From Sporolactobacillus shoreae (GTDB lineage Bacteria > Bacillota > Bacilli > Bacillales > Sporolactobacillaceae): a stretch of 64,000 nucleotides of DNA. The notes beneath the pieces are model-generated. The model was not told the origin of the DNA and ran no database searches. It saw only the letters and a program-made list of their open reading frames with translations. The stretch lies in the NCBI RefSeq assembly GCF_004684935.1, contig NZ_SRJD01000008.1, forward strand, positions 62,001 through 126,000. The letters are read 5' to 3'. Numbering within the stretch: position 1 is the stretch's first letter; each line of letters opens with the position of its first letter. The position numbers and the translations under genes are program-made. Of the stretch, positions 42,880 to 51,599 are shown one piece after another.

Positions 42880-43647
42880 ATGTCTGAATCGTTCAAGATT
42901 ATTGACGTTCATGAAAAATCATACAATCGAACACTAATGGTCACCGTTTTGCTGATTGAGACCTTTGTAACTGTACTCTATCAAACCATCCTAGCGACCG
43001 CTTTTCCCATTTTAATGAACACCTTTCACATTTCCACCGCTACCGTTCAGTGGCTGACAACAGGGTTTCTTTTGGTAAACGGCATTATGATCCCGATCAC
43101 AGCATGGTTGTCGAATCGTATTCCGACTAAAGTTTTATATATCAGATCCATGATTATTTTTTTAATAGGATCGATCATTGCGGCGGCTGGCAACTTTAGC
43201 GGTTTACTCATCGGCCGCTTAATACAGGCGATAGGGGTCGGTGTGACAATGCCTCTGCTGCAAACTATCATTTTGACGATTTTCGCTCCGGAAAGTCGTG
43301 GATTCACCATGGGATTGAACGGCGTTGTTGTAGGATTAGGCCCGGCGATAGGACCGACGCTTTCCGGTTACTTGCTGGACAATTATTCTTGGCGCATACT
43401 CTTTGAGATGATCATACCGATTGTGGTCATTATCTTAATTGGTTCCGTATTTTTTGTGAAAGATGTGATTCCGACACATAAATCCAAAATAGACAGTCTC
43501 TCTATAACTTTATCAACGTTAGGATTGGGCAGCCTTCTTAAAGGTGGATCAGTTTTCATTGCTGGACGGCAAAGTTTGCATGAGGGCAAAGAAATGTTTA
43601 GGCTCACCGGTACTAAAATATTCATACCAAGATTCCAGTGTGTTTGA
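42880..43647 (+). pseudogene. Truncated DHA2-family MFS transporter
   Basis: The first 220 or so codons are a good DHA2 transporter (helices 1-7: MVTVLLIETFVTVLYQTILATAFPILMNTF, TTGFLLVNGIMIPITAWLSNRI, GRLIQAIGVGVTMPLLQTI, GLNGVVVGLGPAIGPTLSGYLLDNYSWRILFEMIIP). The family needs about 470 residues. After GLGSLLKG, near 43545, the frame runs into antisense of the PfpI gene (43549-44187) and stops at 43647. The start has AAAGGGGG upstream. The C-terminal half is lost. Confidence 0.82.
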
Positions 43648-44187
43648 CCCAAAAACACCTAAATGCTCAATAATTTGTTTCGCCAACAACAAAGCTCCGG
43701 TGGAACTTGCAGTAATAAGGTTGTTATCCGCTACAGATGGCTTGTCTATATAAAAACTTTGCCCTTTATAACCAGGAGAAACCATTTCAAGAAATCCCGG
43801 TCCATTACTGGTATGCGGACGGTTATTAAGTAGCCCAAAGTTGGCAAGCGCAGCGGTAGCCCCACAGATTGCACCCACCGTAGCGCCTAAAGAGAGAAAT
43901 TCGCTTGCTTTTTCGATGATAGCGCCATGCTTTGGGTCGTTCCATGTATCTGCGCCCGGTAATAGCAACATGCTTGTTTCATTCACAACAATATTATCGA
44001 TTAAGCAATCGGGCATAATTGTCAGCCCGCCCATTGTATGGATTGGCTCTTGAGAATAACTAACCGTTTTGAGCGATACACGGTGCGCGCCCTTTTTGAA
44101 AAATCGGCCAGAATTCAGCTCCGAAATAGCATGCCCAAGTTCCCAATCGGCTAAAGTATCAAGAACGTAAACATAGATTGTAAACAT
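43549..44187 (-). CDS. DJ-1/PfpI-family glutamine-amidotransferase-like protein
   Basis: A 212-aa class I glutamine-amidotransferase-like protein: MFTIYVYVLDTLADWELGHAISELNSGRFF, MLLLPGADTWNDPKHGAI, nucleophile elbow AICGATAALANFG (Cys near 109) and a C-terminal LLAKQIIEHLGVF. The reaction is unknown. GGAGG precedes the ATG. It diverges from the WYL regulator at 44316, an arrangement repeated in other Firmicutes genomes as I recall, and the shared region holds a spaced palindrome. It ends exactly where the truncated MFS gene loses homology. Confidence 0.87.
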   Translation of the reverse strand: MFTIYVYVLDTLADWELGHAISELNSGRFFKKGAHRVSLKTVSYSQEPIHTMGGLTIMPDCLIDNIVVNETSMLLLPGADTWNDPKHGAIIEKASEFLSLGATVGAICGATAALANFGLLNNRPHTSNGPGFLEMVSPGYKGQSFYIDKPSVADNNLITASSTGALLLAKQIIEHLGVFGSNTLESWYEYFSTGEPKHFFALMQTLPSSNEN

Positions 44188-44250
44188 AAATTTCCTCCAT
44201 TTTCATCCTGATGGATAGATTGATTTACTTGCTTTTTATTGTACTATGTA

Positions 44251-44276
44251 ATTGTTGACAACAGTATGGCAACAAT
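44251..44276. promoter_or_regulatory. Spaced palindrome between PfpI and WYL genes
   Basis: ATTGTTG (44251-44257) and CAACAAT (44270-44276) form an inverted repeat with a 12-bp centre in the divergent promoter, a candidate operator of the WYL regulator. Confidence 0.5.
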
Positions 44277-44315
44277 CTATAGTGATAAAAAGAAATTTTG
44301 AAAGGAGTCTATCAG

Positions 44316-45248
44316 ATGAAAGTAGACAGGCTTGTTAGCATTATTATGATACTCCTTGAAAAAGAGCGGATAGGCGCACAGGAGTTAGCAGATATGTTTG
44401 AAGTTTCACCCCGTACAATCTACCGCGACATAGACACGATCAACATGGCGGGTATTCCTGTTCGCTCAACATCGGGAGTGGGCGGTGGCTTTGAAATCAT
44501 GCAGAAATACAAGATTGATAAAAAGGTTTTTTCGACGGCCGACCTTTCCGCTATCTTGATGGGGCTTTCCAGTCTTTCCAACATGATACGAGGTGATGAA
44601 CTGGTAAACGCCCTTGCGAAAGTCAAGAGCTTTATCCCCGCCGACAGAGCGAAAGACATTGAATTAAAAGCAAATCAAATATATATAGATTTAAGTCCGT
44701 GGATGGGCAACAGGACCATACAACCCTATTTAGAAATTATCAAAACAGCTTTACAGGAAAGCAAGCTACTTTCGTTTGAATATACAGACCGCTACGGAAA
44801 TAAAACCGCACGAACAGCCGAACCATATCAGCTTGTATTGAAAAGCAGCCATTGGTATTGGCAAGGCTATTGCCATAAAAGAAATGATTTTCGCTTATTC
44901 AAACTATCCCGCACATCAAACCTACAAATGCAAGAGGAAACTTTTACACCACGAGATTATCAAAAGCCGATTTTAGACTTTGCAGAAATTTTGGAAACAA
45001 TACAAACAAAAATCAAAATTCGTATTCATAAATCTGTCATGGACAGGGTACTTGATTTTTGTTCTTATGAAGATTTTTCTCCAGATGGTGATGAGCATTA
45101 CATTGTTCGTTTTCCTTTCATAGAGAATGATTACTACTACAATATTCTTTTCAGTTTTGGGGATAAATGCGAGTGTTTAGAGCCGTTACATATCCGCGCA
45201 GAAATGAAGCGTAGAATATATGATATAGCTACCATTTACAAAAGTTAA
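44316..45248 (+). CDS. YafY/WYL-domain transcriptional regulator
   Basis: A 310-aa regulator. The N-terminal HTH_11 reads MKVDRLVSIIMILLEKERIGAQELADMFEVSPRTIYRDIDTINMAGIPVRSTSGVGGGFEI (about 1-62). The WYL domain follows (about 140-225: LLSFEYTDRYGNKTARTAEPYQLVLKSSHWYWQGYCHKRNDFRLFKLSR) with a C-terminal WCX region. AAAGGAG lies 9 bp before ATG 44316; the TTG at 44298 is less likely. It presumably controls the divergent PfpI gene. Confidence 0.92.
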   Translation: MKVDRLVSIIMILLEKERIGAQELADMFEVSPRTIYRDIDTINMAGIPVRSTSGVGGGFEIMQKYKIDKKVFSTADLSAILMGLSSLSNMIRGDELVNALAKVKSFIPADRAKDIELKANQIYIDLSPWMGNRTIQPYLEIIKTALQESKLLSFEYTDRYGNKTARTAEPYQLVLKSSHWYWQGYCHKRNDFRLFKLSRTSNLQMQEETFTPRDYQKPILDFAEILETIQTKIKIRIHKSVMDRVLDFCSYEDFSPDGDEHYIVRFPFIENDYYYNILFSFGDKCECLEPLHIRAEMKRRIYDIATIYKS

Positions 45249-45284
45249 TACATGGAGTAAGACAAAAAAGACAAACGAGTTGCC

Positions 45285-45572
45285 TTGCCCTTTTTGTCCC
45301 GTTCCAACTATCAAGCTTATCAATGGACGGGTAGTATTTTTTCGCTTTACCGCCTGCGCGAGGATAAGCAGAAGCTTCAACTGGAAGGTGCCGGGCGGGA
45401 CGAGCAGAAAAAGCGCATCACCGACATGGGCACCTTCCTTCGGGAGCAGCCCACTACCCTGACCGAATACGACGAACCGCTTGTCCGACGGCTCATTGAA
45501 AAGGTCACCGTCTACGAGAATAAATTCACCGTGGAATTTAAGTCCGGCGTAATGGTGGATGTAAAAGAATAA
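45285..45572 (+). pseudogene. C-terminal fragment of a large serine recombinase
   Basis: The frame contains YRLREDKQKLQLEGAGRDEQKKRITDMGTFLREQPTTLTEYDEPLVRRLIEKVTVYENKFTVEFKSGVMVDVKE. This is the far C-terminal coiled-coil and strand region of Tn/ICE-type large serine recombinases. The catalytic resolvase domain and zinc ribbon are missing, and no ribosome site is seen. It points to an integrated element that has been largely deleted. Confidence 0.75.
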
Positions 45573-45585
45573 GGGCAAAAATGAA

Positions 45586-45620
45586 CACGGCATTCTACGG
45601 GATGAGCGTAGGGTGCCGTG
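45586..45620. terminator. Hairpin after the recombinase fragment
   Basis: CACGGCA...TGCCGTG with an inner CTACG/CGTAG stem lies 14 bp after the recombinase stop; likely the original terminator or element-end structure. Confidence 0.5.
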
Positions 45621-45625
45621 AATTC

Positions 45626-46066
45626 TTAAAGTTTATGATAATCGTGAAAAAATCCTCCCAGTTGTCGAACGGTTCGAAGAACCGTACTGTAACTGACGTT
45701 CATTTCCTCTTTGATCAGTGCCTCATAGATATCCATAATCTTTTTTTGTTGCTTATGGAGTCCCCTTGCTCGTTTCTCCTTATTCTCCTGAAGGTAATGG
45801 ATGATCTTTTCTTCTATTTCTTCAGTCAAGACACGTTTTTGTCGGGCACCGGAACAGTACTTTGGGGCTTCAACCAACTCCTGAATCAATTCTCCTCGAT
45901 CTACGGAGGCATTCATTCCCTCCAGCTCAGTTAATCTTTGTTCATAAGCATGAATGTATTTCCGGGCAGTCTTACGATCAACACCCGCTTGATTCGCTAT
46001 CTCCCTTTGAGACTTTCCCTCCCTCAGATACATTAATAGAATTTCTTGTTTCTGCTTCAAAATCAT
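45626..46066 (-). pseudogene. IS21-family transposase (IstA) N-terminal fragment
   Basis: The frame reads MILKQKQEILLMYLREGKSQREIANQAGVDRKTARKYIHAYEQRL, the DNA-binding start of IS21-type IstA. It continues through EAPKYCSGARQKRVLTEEIEEKIIHYLQENKEKRARGLHKQQKKIMDIYEALIKEEMNVSYSTVLRTVRQL and then reaches an unrelated end (GGFFHDYHKL). Only about 147 of the 400-500 residues remain and the DDE core is gone. GGGGAGATGGG lies upstream. The IS end with tandem repeats lies at 46101-46128. No IstB partner is present. Confidence 0.8.
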
Positions 46067-46100
46067 CATCATCCCATCTCCCCACAAAAAAAGTCATCCA

Positions 46101-46128
46101 TTGTGTGGGTTCATTTGTGTGGGTTCAT
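46101..46128. repeat. IS21 terminal tandem repeat
   Basis: The 14-bp unit TTGTGTGGGTTCAT occurs twice in tandem (46101-46114 and 46115-46128), and an inverted CCCACA lies at 46081. IS21-family ends carry such repeated transposase sites. It marks the surviving end of the element whose transposase fragment lies at 45626-46066. Confidence 0.65.
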
Positions 46129-46194
46129 TTTATAATAGAGTGGGGGATTTTTAAATTACTACATACATTCCTTGACAAATTGAAATTTTCTACA

Positions 46195-46668
46195 TTATAC
46201 CAATCTATGATTAGTACATACCTTCTCATATTGCGCCTGTAATTTATATATATCGCACTCGCTCAAATCCCGTAATGTTTGGCCCAATTCATTTAACTTT
46301 TTATCATCCAGTGGCAATTCAATATTCGTCGTCATCATCTTTGTTTGAGCATCAACTGAAGAATAATTACCTACATAAGCATAAACTCCGATTCTATCCA
46401 TAAGTGTATGAAGATTCCCTGTACGTGGATCTCTATCAAATGTTTGCAGTGAAACAAAAAAATGCACATCATTTCTTTTTACACAAACCCATTTCCAATT
46501 ACTCAAATCATATTTTTCTATCAACCTCCCACCAGAGCTATAATTCTTGCTGCCAGCAGCTGGCTTCTCAGTTTCAAAATCAGCTTGCTTACTAAAAAAA
46601 CGCGAAATTTTATTTCTCTCCTCTGTTCTAGCCTCAGTATACATATTTTTTATCTCTGAAAAATCCAA
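46195..46668 (-). CDS. Hypothetical protein
   Basis: A 157-aa soluble, highly charged protein I do not recognise: MDFSEIKNMYTEARTEERNKISRFFSKQADFETEKPAAGSKNYSSGG, a WKWVCVKRNDVHFFVSLQTFDRDPRTGNLHTLMDRIGVYAYVG middle that looks like a small beta-sheet domain, and a helical end. The start is uncertain: TTG 46668 with a weak GGTGAAA, or ATG 46644. It sits between an IS21 remnant and a broken DUF1801 gene, so it is probably cargo of mobile DNA. Confidence 0.55.
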   Translation of the reverse strand: MDFSEIKNMYTEARTEERNKISRFFSKQADFETEKPAAGSKNYSSGGRLIEKYDLSNWKWVCVKRNDVHFFVSLQTFDRDPRTGNLHTLMDRIGVYAYVGNYSSVDAQTKMMTTNIELPLDDKKLNELGQTLRDLSECDIYKLQAQYEKVCTNHRLV

Positions 46669-46799
46669 TTTATTTCACCGCCACATTCCTATTTGACTTT
46701 ATGTCATCCATAAAAACGGCCAAAAAACCGAGCTGAAATTTGCACTTTTTAGCCTCAATTTTCGCCCGATTTTTGCTCTCAAACCACAACATCTTGTGG

Positions 46800-46925
46800 T
46801 CAAAATCTACTTTCGCCGCGCGGGTGCTGTGCGGCGATGTAATCGTCGATAGCGCTGGACGCTGCGCAGACGTGATCCTGTTCCTTCTTTTCAAACTCAG
46901 GGCCGCACTTCGGACATTGCCACAT
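46800..46925 (-). pseudogene. Zinc-ribbon DUF1801 protein stub
   Basis: From ATG 46925 the frame reads MWQCPKCGPEFEKKEQDHVCAASSAIDDYIAAQHPRG and stops after 41 codons. The CPKC/HVC ribbon followed by IDDYIAAQ is the beginning of zinc-ribbon DUF1801 proteins, normally over 150 aa. GGAATGTGG lies upstream. The rest of the gene is missing. The long overlapping minus-strand frame 46670-47014 is a different reading and not a real gene. Confidence 0.65.
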
Positions 46926-48230
46926 TTCATCCACATTCCTTCTAGTTGTTTTACAAATACTATCTGATTATCACCTATCAGTGGCTTACCAACAGCAAAG
47001 CGACAAGTAATCATACAAAAACGGTAAACACCGCGGCAGATCCATTGATCACCTTATCTGCCCTGCCCTTCAAAGCCCTCGACAACAGCTTGTAAACGCC
47101 AATCTCGATGATTGGGTATTTTCAAAGTTTACTGCCCAGTATGAACTATAAAACTAGTCTATAAACCCATATTGTTTAGCGAGGAGGCTTATATATTTGT
47201 GCCTTTCTTATGCCTGTTGTTGGTGTAAGGGATTCCTGCAATTATCGAACTACCATAGCTAATATTTTACTCTAATACGTCCGTAAAATGTTAATTCAAA
47301 ACGGATTATCAAACCAAATGCAACGACTCATCCTAAAATGATTTCTGGCGGTTTCCCAGACTAAATACTTGCAAGGACGTTGAATAATCAACCTCCTTTT
47401 AGGTGACTTGTAAAAACAGAGTACTTTTTGATAAAAAATTCGTGTAATAGACCGAGTACGCTTAAAAAACACACATTTTTTCAAAAAAGTTTGGAAAATA
47501 GTACTGGAAGTTATCTCCTACCCCTGGACAAAACTCATGATTGACATACTAGGCTTCCATCATTTTAGTGCTCATGGATGAGAATATATTGGGACAGGAG
47601 GTAACAACAAACCTCGGACGCTTTCATTCCGAGAATGTGATCGGCATGCACCTGCATGCATTGGCTAGCCCAAAATTCTTACCCAGAGAGTACCTACCCT
47701 TACAGAATCAGAACGGGAATATGTATCCAGACTTAAGTGAAAAAAAGAAAGCGCATATGAACACCAGCAATTCACATGTCCTCAGAAACGCTTGCTTACT
47801 GCCTAAAAAACTCACCATCGGCCTTATGCATGCATAAAGACGGAACTTTTACGAGGAGGTCATTTTGCAGCATTGAAGAATTCATACTGCTTGTCAAGGA
47901 AATTAGAGTCTTTTTTCGTCCATATAACGAATAGCCATACATTGGATAAATGCATCAAATCATGCTACCATTCTGAAGATTCTGCTTATTTTCATGCATT
48001 ACCGCACTTCTTCTTAATGTTTGATAAAGAATTAAATATTGTGATTATCATTTGTAGACTCCATTATTTCTCGTCTAGTGGCAACCAAAGAAAAATCGGA
48101 AAAATTTCATCCACTCAAGTTAATGAGCAATAATGTAATGAGCTATTCAAAAAATTGAACAGTTCATTAAAAATCCAACTTGAATGATGAAATACTTCAC
48201 AGATTGATCAAGAGAATAGAAGTAAAAGAA
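46926..48230. other. 1.3-kb stretch without a supported gene
   Basis: AT-rich DNA with short open frames (for example 47568-47837 and 47873-48133, plus strand) that lack ribosome sites and family-like composition. A hairpin near 48135-48172 (AATGAGCTATTCAA paired with TTGAACAGTTCATT) is the only clear structure. It may be the decayed body of the element that left the IS21 and recombinase pieces. Confidence 0.45.
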
Positions 48231-48273
48231 GATGGTAGTCCGAGAATTTATTACCGATTCTCGGATCCCCATC
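48231..48273 (-). terminator. Hairpin downstream of rlmCD
   Basis: TCCGAGAAT/ATTCTCGGA with an outer GATGG/CCATC pairing lies just after the rlmCD stop. The T-run on the minus strand is modest, so termination is probable but not certain. Confidence 0.6.
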
Positions 48274-48279
48274 TATCTT

Positions 48280-49650
48280 TTATTTTTTTTCAAGCGACAC
48301 ACAACATTCGACGTGCAGCGTCTGTGGAAACATATCAACTGGCTGAACCTTTTTAATCTCATACCCTCCTGGTACGAGCATTTTCAGGTCCCGCGCAAGT
48401 GTCGCCGGATTACAGGAAACATAGACAATCCGCTTCGGCTGCATCGCGATCATCGTTTCGATCAGTGAAGCTTCGCAGCCTTTTCGTGGAGGGTCGACGA
48501 CAATGACATCCGGTTCGATGCCCTGGTCCCGCCAATTCGGAATCACATCTTCAGCTTTTCCTGCTTCGAAATAGGCATTGGTGATTTGATTTAGTTCCGC
48601 GTTTTTGCGGGCATCTTCAATCGCTTCGGGGACAATTTCAACGCCATAGACCTCTTTAGCCTGTTTCGCCAGAAAGAGCGAGATTGTGCCGATGCCGCAG
48701 TAGGCGTCAATGACGGTTTCATCTCCAGTCAGTCCTGCATATTCCAGTGCTTTCCCGTAAAGAACTTCGGTCTGCTCCGGGTTGACCTGGAAGAAGGATT
48801 GAGCGGAAATGGCAAAGGTCACACCGCCGATCTGATCATAGATGACATCACGCCCCCACAATGTTTTAGTTTTTTCACCCAGAATGGCATTGGTGCTTTT
48901 TGGATTAATGTTCTGAACGATGGACTTGATTTCCGGGTGTTTTTCGGTCAGTTCTTTGATAAAATTTTTCCGGAATGGCAGTTCTTCGGTTCTCGTGATC
49001 AGCACAACCATCACTTCACCGGTTTTTTTGCCAACCCTGGCCATCACATGGCGGAGAGTGCCACGATTTTTTGATTCGTCATAGGGTGCAATGCTATTGT
49101 CTTCAGCGATCCGCCGCACGGTCTGAACAATATCGTCAATTGTTGGATCCGTAATGATGCAGTGATCCATATTCACGATTTCATGGCTGCGTTTTTTATA
49201 GAAACCGAAAGCGAAGGTACCGTTTTGTGTGGCGACGGGCACCTGAATTTTGTTACGGTAATCCCATGGCTCGTCCATTCCAAGGGTGGGATAGACCGTG
49301 ACATCAGAAAAGCCGCCAATGCGTTCTAGTGCGTCTATTACGATTTGCCGTTTATGATCGAGCTGGCCTTCCGGGCTGAGATGCTGAATGGCACACCCGC
49401 CGCACTGGTCATAAATCGGACAAGGCGGATCCACACGCTTTTCGCTGGGCTTCGTCAGCTGAATCAGCCGTCCGTATCCGTAGCCTTTTTTCGTTTTCAG
49501 AACCTGAATGGTACCTTTCTCGCCTGGGAGGGCTCCCGGAACAAACAATGTGTACCCATCTACTTTCGCGACTCCAGATCCATCCTGGGTGAGGTCGGAA
49601 AAAGTAACGTCAATCTGGTCATTTTTTTCTACAGGCATTTGTTCTGGCAT
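48280..49650 (-). CDS. rlmCD: 23S rRNA (uracil-5-)-methyltransferase RlmCD
   Basis: A 456-aa SAM-dependent enzyme that forms 5-methyluridine in 23S rRNA (U747 and U1939 in B. subtilis). Order: TRAM domain (about 10-65: QIDVTFSDLTQDGSGVAKVDGYTLFVPGALPGEKG), iron-sulfur cysteines PPCPIYDQCGGC (about 73-86) and a later MDHC, SAM fold DAYCGIGTISLFLAKQA (about 315), VDPPRKGCEASLI, and the catalytic YVSCNPATLARDL (Cys near 415). B. subtilis has it (yefA) next to dagK, as here. A partial relative lies at 38538. Confidence 0.93.
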   Translation of the reverse strand: MPEQMPVEKNDQIDVTFSDLTQDGSGVAKVDGYTLFVPGALPGEKGTIQVLKTKKGYGYGRLIQLTKPSEKRVDPPCPIYDQCGGCAIQHLSPEGQLDHKRQIVIDALERIGGFSDVTVYPTLGMDEPWDYRNKIQVPVATQNGTFAFGFYKKRSHEIVNMDHCIITDPTIDDIVQTVRRIAEDNSIAPYDESKNRGTLRHVMARVGKKTGEVMVVLITRTEELPFRKNFIKELTEKHPEIKSIVQNINPKSTNAILGEKTKTLWGRDVIYDQIGGVTFAISAQSFFQVNPEQTEVLYGKALEYAGLTGDETVIDAYCGIGTISLFLAKQAKEVYGVEIVPEAIEDARKNAELNQITNAYFEAGKAEDVIPNWRDQGIEPDVIVVDPPRKGCEASLIETMIAMQPKRIVYVSCNPATLARDLKMLVPGGYEIKKVQPVDMFPQTLHVECCVSLEKK

Positions 49651-49703
49651 ATGAGAGCTCCCTTTTATTTATTTCAACACGTCATAGATGTTATTATCAC
49701 GGT

Positions 49704-49850
49704 TTCTGAGCGGGCTTTGAGAAGTTTACCAGCCGGTTTTCGCTGTTTACCAGCCGATTTCAGCACTTTACCAGCCAACTTTGGCATTTTACCAGCCGCT
49801 TTGCTTCGTTTACCAGCCGCCTTACACGGTTTACCAGCCGATTCCGATTG
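49704..49850. repeat. 21-bp tandem array 1 (TTTACCAGCC unit)
   Basis: TTTACCAGCC begins at 49725, 49746, 49767, 49788, 49809 and 49830, exactly 21 bp apart, and a seventh degenerate unit occurs near 49704. The ten conserved bases alternate with eleven variable ones. It sits between the dagK terminator (49856-49892) and the rlmCD start. The open frame across it (AGKxxK repeats) has no ribosome site. Confidence 0.85.
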
Positions 49851-49855
49851 TAATA

Positions 49856-49892
49856 ATAAAAAAGTGCGCCCCTTCTTTGTGTCGGGCACACC
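49856..49892 (-). terminator. Terminator of dagK
   Basis: Read on the minus strand, GTGTGCCC pairs with GGGCGCAC (one mismatch) and is followed by TTTTTTATT, about 22 bp after the dagK stop. Confidence 0.85.
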
Positions 49893-49913
49893 TGAATGAC
49901 CGGAATCCATTGC

Positions 49914-50852
49914 TTATTCTGTTGGCTGTTCCTCAATTTCAAGCCGGGCATGCTGAGCATCTGCTGTCTTCTTAGGTACCATCAGGTGCAGATGCTGATA
50001 AAGATTGACAATCTCACCGGGCAGGTTGCCGCCGTACTCGCCGTCGATATTCAGCTGCATTTTTTCATTGGCATCAATTCTGATGCGGCTCGCCTGCGCA
50101 TAAATGACTTTCGGATCTTTCATGTGTTCACCGCGCGCGGCGAGGGATGCCAGACGGATGAAATCGGCCAAATTGGTCGCCTTCAGAATAACCAGGTCGA
50201 ACAGGCCGTCATTCAATTTGGCATCCGGAGCCAGTTTTTCAAACCCACCCACAGAATTCGTGTTTGAGACAAGGAATAACATGATATCGCCGGAAAAGGT
50301 CCGGTCGTCATAGTGAATGGTCACGTTGGTCGGGCGCAGGGAGGGCAGCATTTCAATACCCTTGATAAAATAAGCCATCTGTCCGAGCATGGTTTTCAGC
50401 TTGCTCGGAACGTCATAGGTCAGCTCAGTCAATTTTCCCGCGCCGGCGATATTGATGAAATAATGATCATTGGCTTTTCCGATGTCGATTGGCATGTCAT
50501 ATCCATCGCAAAGCACATCGCACGCTTTGACAATATCACGGGGAATATTGACTGCCCTCGCAAAATCATTGGTCGTCCCGAGTGGGAGAACGCCGAGTTT
50601 CGGGCGGAATTCTTTTTCCGCAAGGCCGTTGATCACTTCATTGATCGTTCCGTCTCCGCCCGCCGCGACCACGAGATCGAATTTACGCCTGACCGCTTTG
50701 CGTGCGCCCTTCGTGGCATCCCCCTTGCTTTTCGTTGCATAGGCGGAAGCCTCATATCCAGCGTCCTCCAAGCGGTCAAGAATATAAGCGATATTCCTCT
50801 TCGCCAGTTCTCTCCCGGAGGTCGGATTATATATGATTCGTGCTTTTTTCAT
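49914..50852 (-). CDS. dagK: Diacylglycerol kinase DagK (DgkB)
   Basis: A 312-aa soluble lipid kinase of the DAGK catalytic family that returns diacylglycerol from lipoteichoic-acid synthesis to phosphatidic acid. It starts MKKARIIYNPTSGRELAKRNIAYILDRLEDAGYEASAYATKSKGDATKGARKAV and has the nucleotide loop VVAAGGDGTINEVINGLAEK (about 62-81), LPLGTTNDFARAVNIP (about 94-109), and a C-terminal beta domain with DGLFDLVILKATNLADFI. AGGTGATG precedes the ATG. The gene lies upstream of rlmCD in the order known from B. subtilis. Confidence 0.93.
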   Translation of the reverse strand: MKKARIIYNPTSGRELAKRNIAYILDRLEDAGYEASAYATKSKGDATKGARKAVRRKFDLVVAAGGDGTINEVINGLAEKEFRPKLGVLPLGTTNDFARAVNIPRDIVKACDVLCDGYDMPIDIGKANDHYFINIAGAGKLTELTYDVPSKLKTMLGQMAYFIKGIEMLPSLRPTNVTIHYDDRTFSGDIMLFLVSNTNSVGGFEKLAPDAKLNDGLFDLVILKATNLADFIRLASLAARGEHMKDPKVIYAQASRIRIDANEKMQLNIDGEYGGNLPGEIVNLYQHLHLMVPKKTADAQHARLEIEEQPTE

Positions 50853-51103
50853 GATTCATCACCTAATCAATCTCTGTATCCAGGGCCACTATTACTCCTA
50901 TGGAAATGCTGTAACAACGTTCCGATACCTTTATTTACCTTGTTTTATTATATTGTAAAAATTTTTTAAAAGCAAAATGAGCAGGGCTGATGGAACCCCG
51001 CTGTGCGTCAGACCAACGTGTGATTATATCTTTAACTTTTGGCGTGCTATTATTATAGAAATGAGCATCACTATTATTTCCAAAATGTTCATTCGGCAGG
51101 GAG

Positions 51104-51538
51104 ATGATTTCGATCAAGAAAAAAAGGAAAGTCATAATCTTAACCGTTCTCATTGTCATCATTGCCAGCGGATTGTTTGCCAGCCATTTCTATTGGGCAC
51201 ATAAACGTGATGTCGCTTGGGCAGCAATCAATCAATACATTGAAAAACAAGGTATTAAAAAATCTGATATAAAAGTGTCATCCTTTTTCACTCAGGATGA
51301 CGGTCAATACCATCGCTTTATTTATGTACAGGGTGAAAAACCCAATATTGCTTATGAGTATATTTATAAAGCGGAAATCAGACAGGTCTATTTTACCGCT
51401 GAATATATTGATCGAAAATTAATTTTGAAACATGAATGGGGAGGAGCAGGATTATTAGATTCTGAAATGAACACGTTAAAATATGCCCCCTTGAAGAATA
51501 GCTATGGATATGGCTCAAAATATGACGTGACACCTTAA
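51104..51538 (+). CDS. DUF3139 family protein
   Basis: A 144-aa protein with one N-terminal membrane anchor (KVIILTVLIVIIASGLFASHFYW, about 9-31) and an extracellular domain of the DUF3139 type: WAAINQYIEKQGIKKSDIKVSSFFTQDDGQYHRFIYVQGE and later YKAEIRQVYFTAEYI. Function is unknown; small single-gene copies of this family are frequent in Bacillales. AGGGAG lies immediately before the ATG, tighter than usual. It is in the opposite direction to its neighbours and probably stands alone. Confidence 0.7.
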   Translation: MISIKKKRKVIILTVLIVIIASGLFASHFYWAHKRDVAWAAINQYIEKQGIKKSDIKVSSFFTQDDGQYHRFIYVQGEKPNIAYEYIYKAEIRQVYFTAEYIDRKLILKHEWGGAGLLDSEMNTLKYAPLKNSYGYGSKYDVTP

Positions 51539-51599
51539 ACTTGTTGCCCAAGCATTCCATAGTACATTCTCTTTTCGGCCAAAGGTGTTCTGCGAAGAG

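Noticed and set aside
46670-47014. Minus-strand 114-aa open frame
   Set aside because: It overlaps the zinc-ribbon DUF1801 stub in another frame, which explains the DNA better.
47568-48133. Two plus-strand open frames (89 and 86 aa)
   Set aside because: No ribosome sites, odd composition and no resemblance to known families; left as non-coding.
49704-49850. Possible CRISPR array (regular repeats)
   Set aside because: Conserved blocks are 10 bases and variable gaps 11 bases, far shorter than CRISPR repeats and spacers, and no cas gene is present. The same reasoning applies to 52218-52383.
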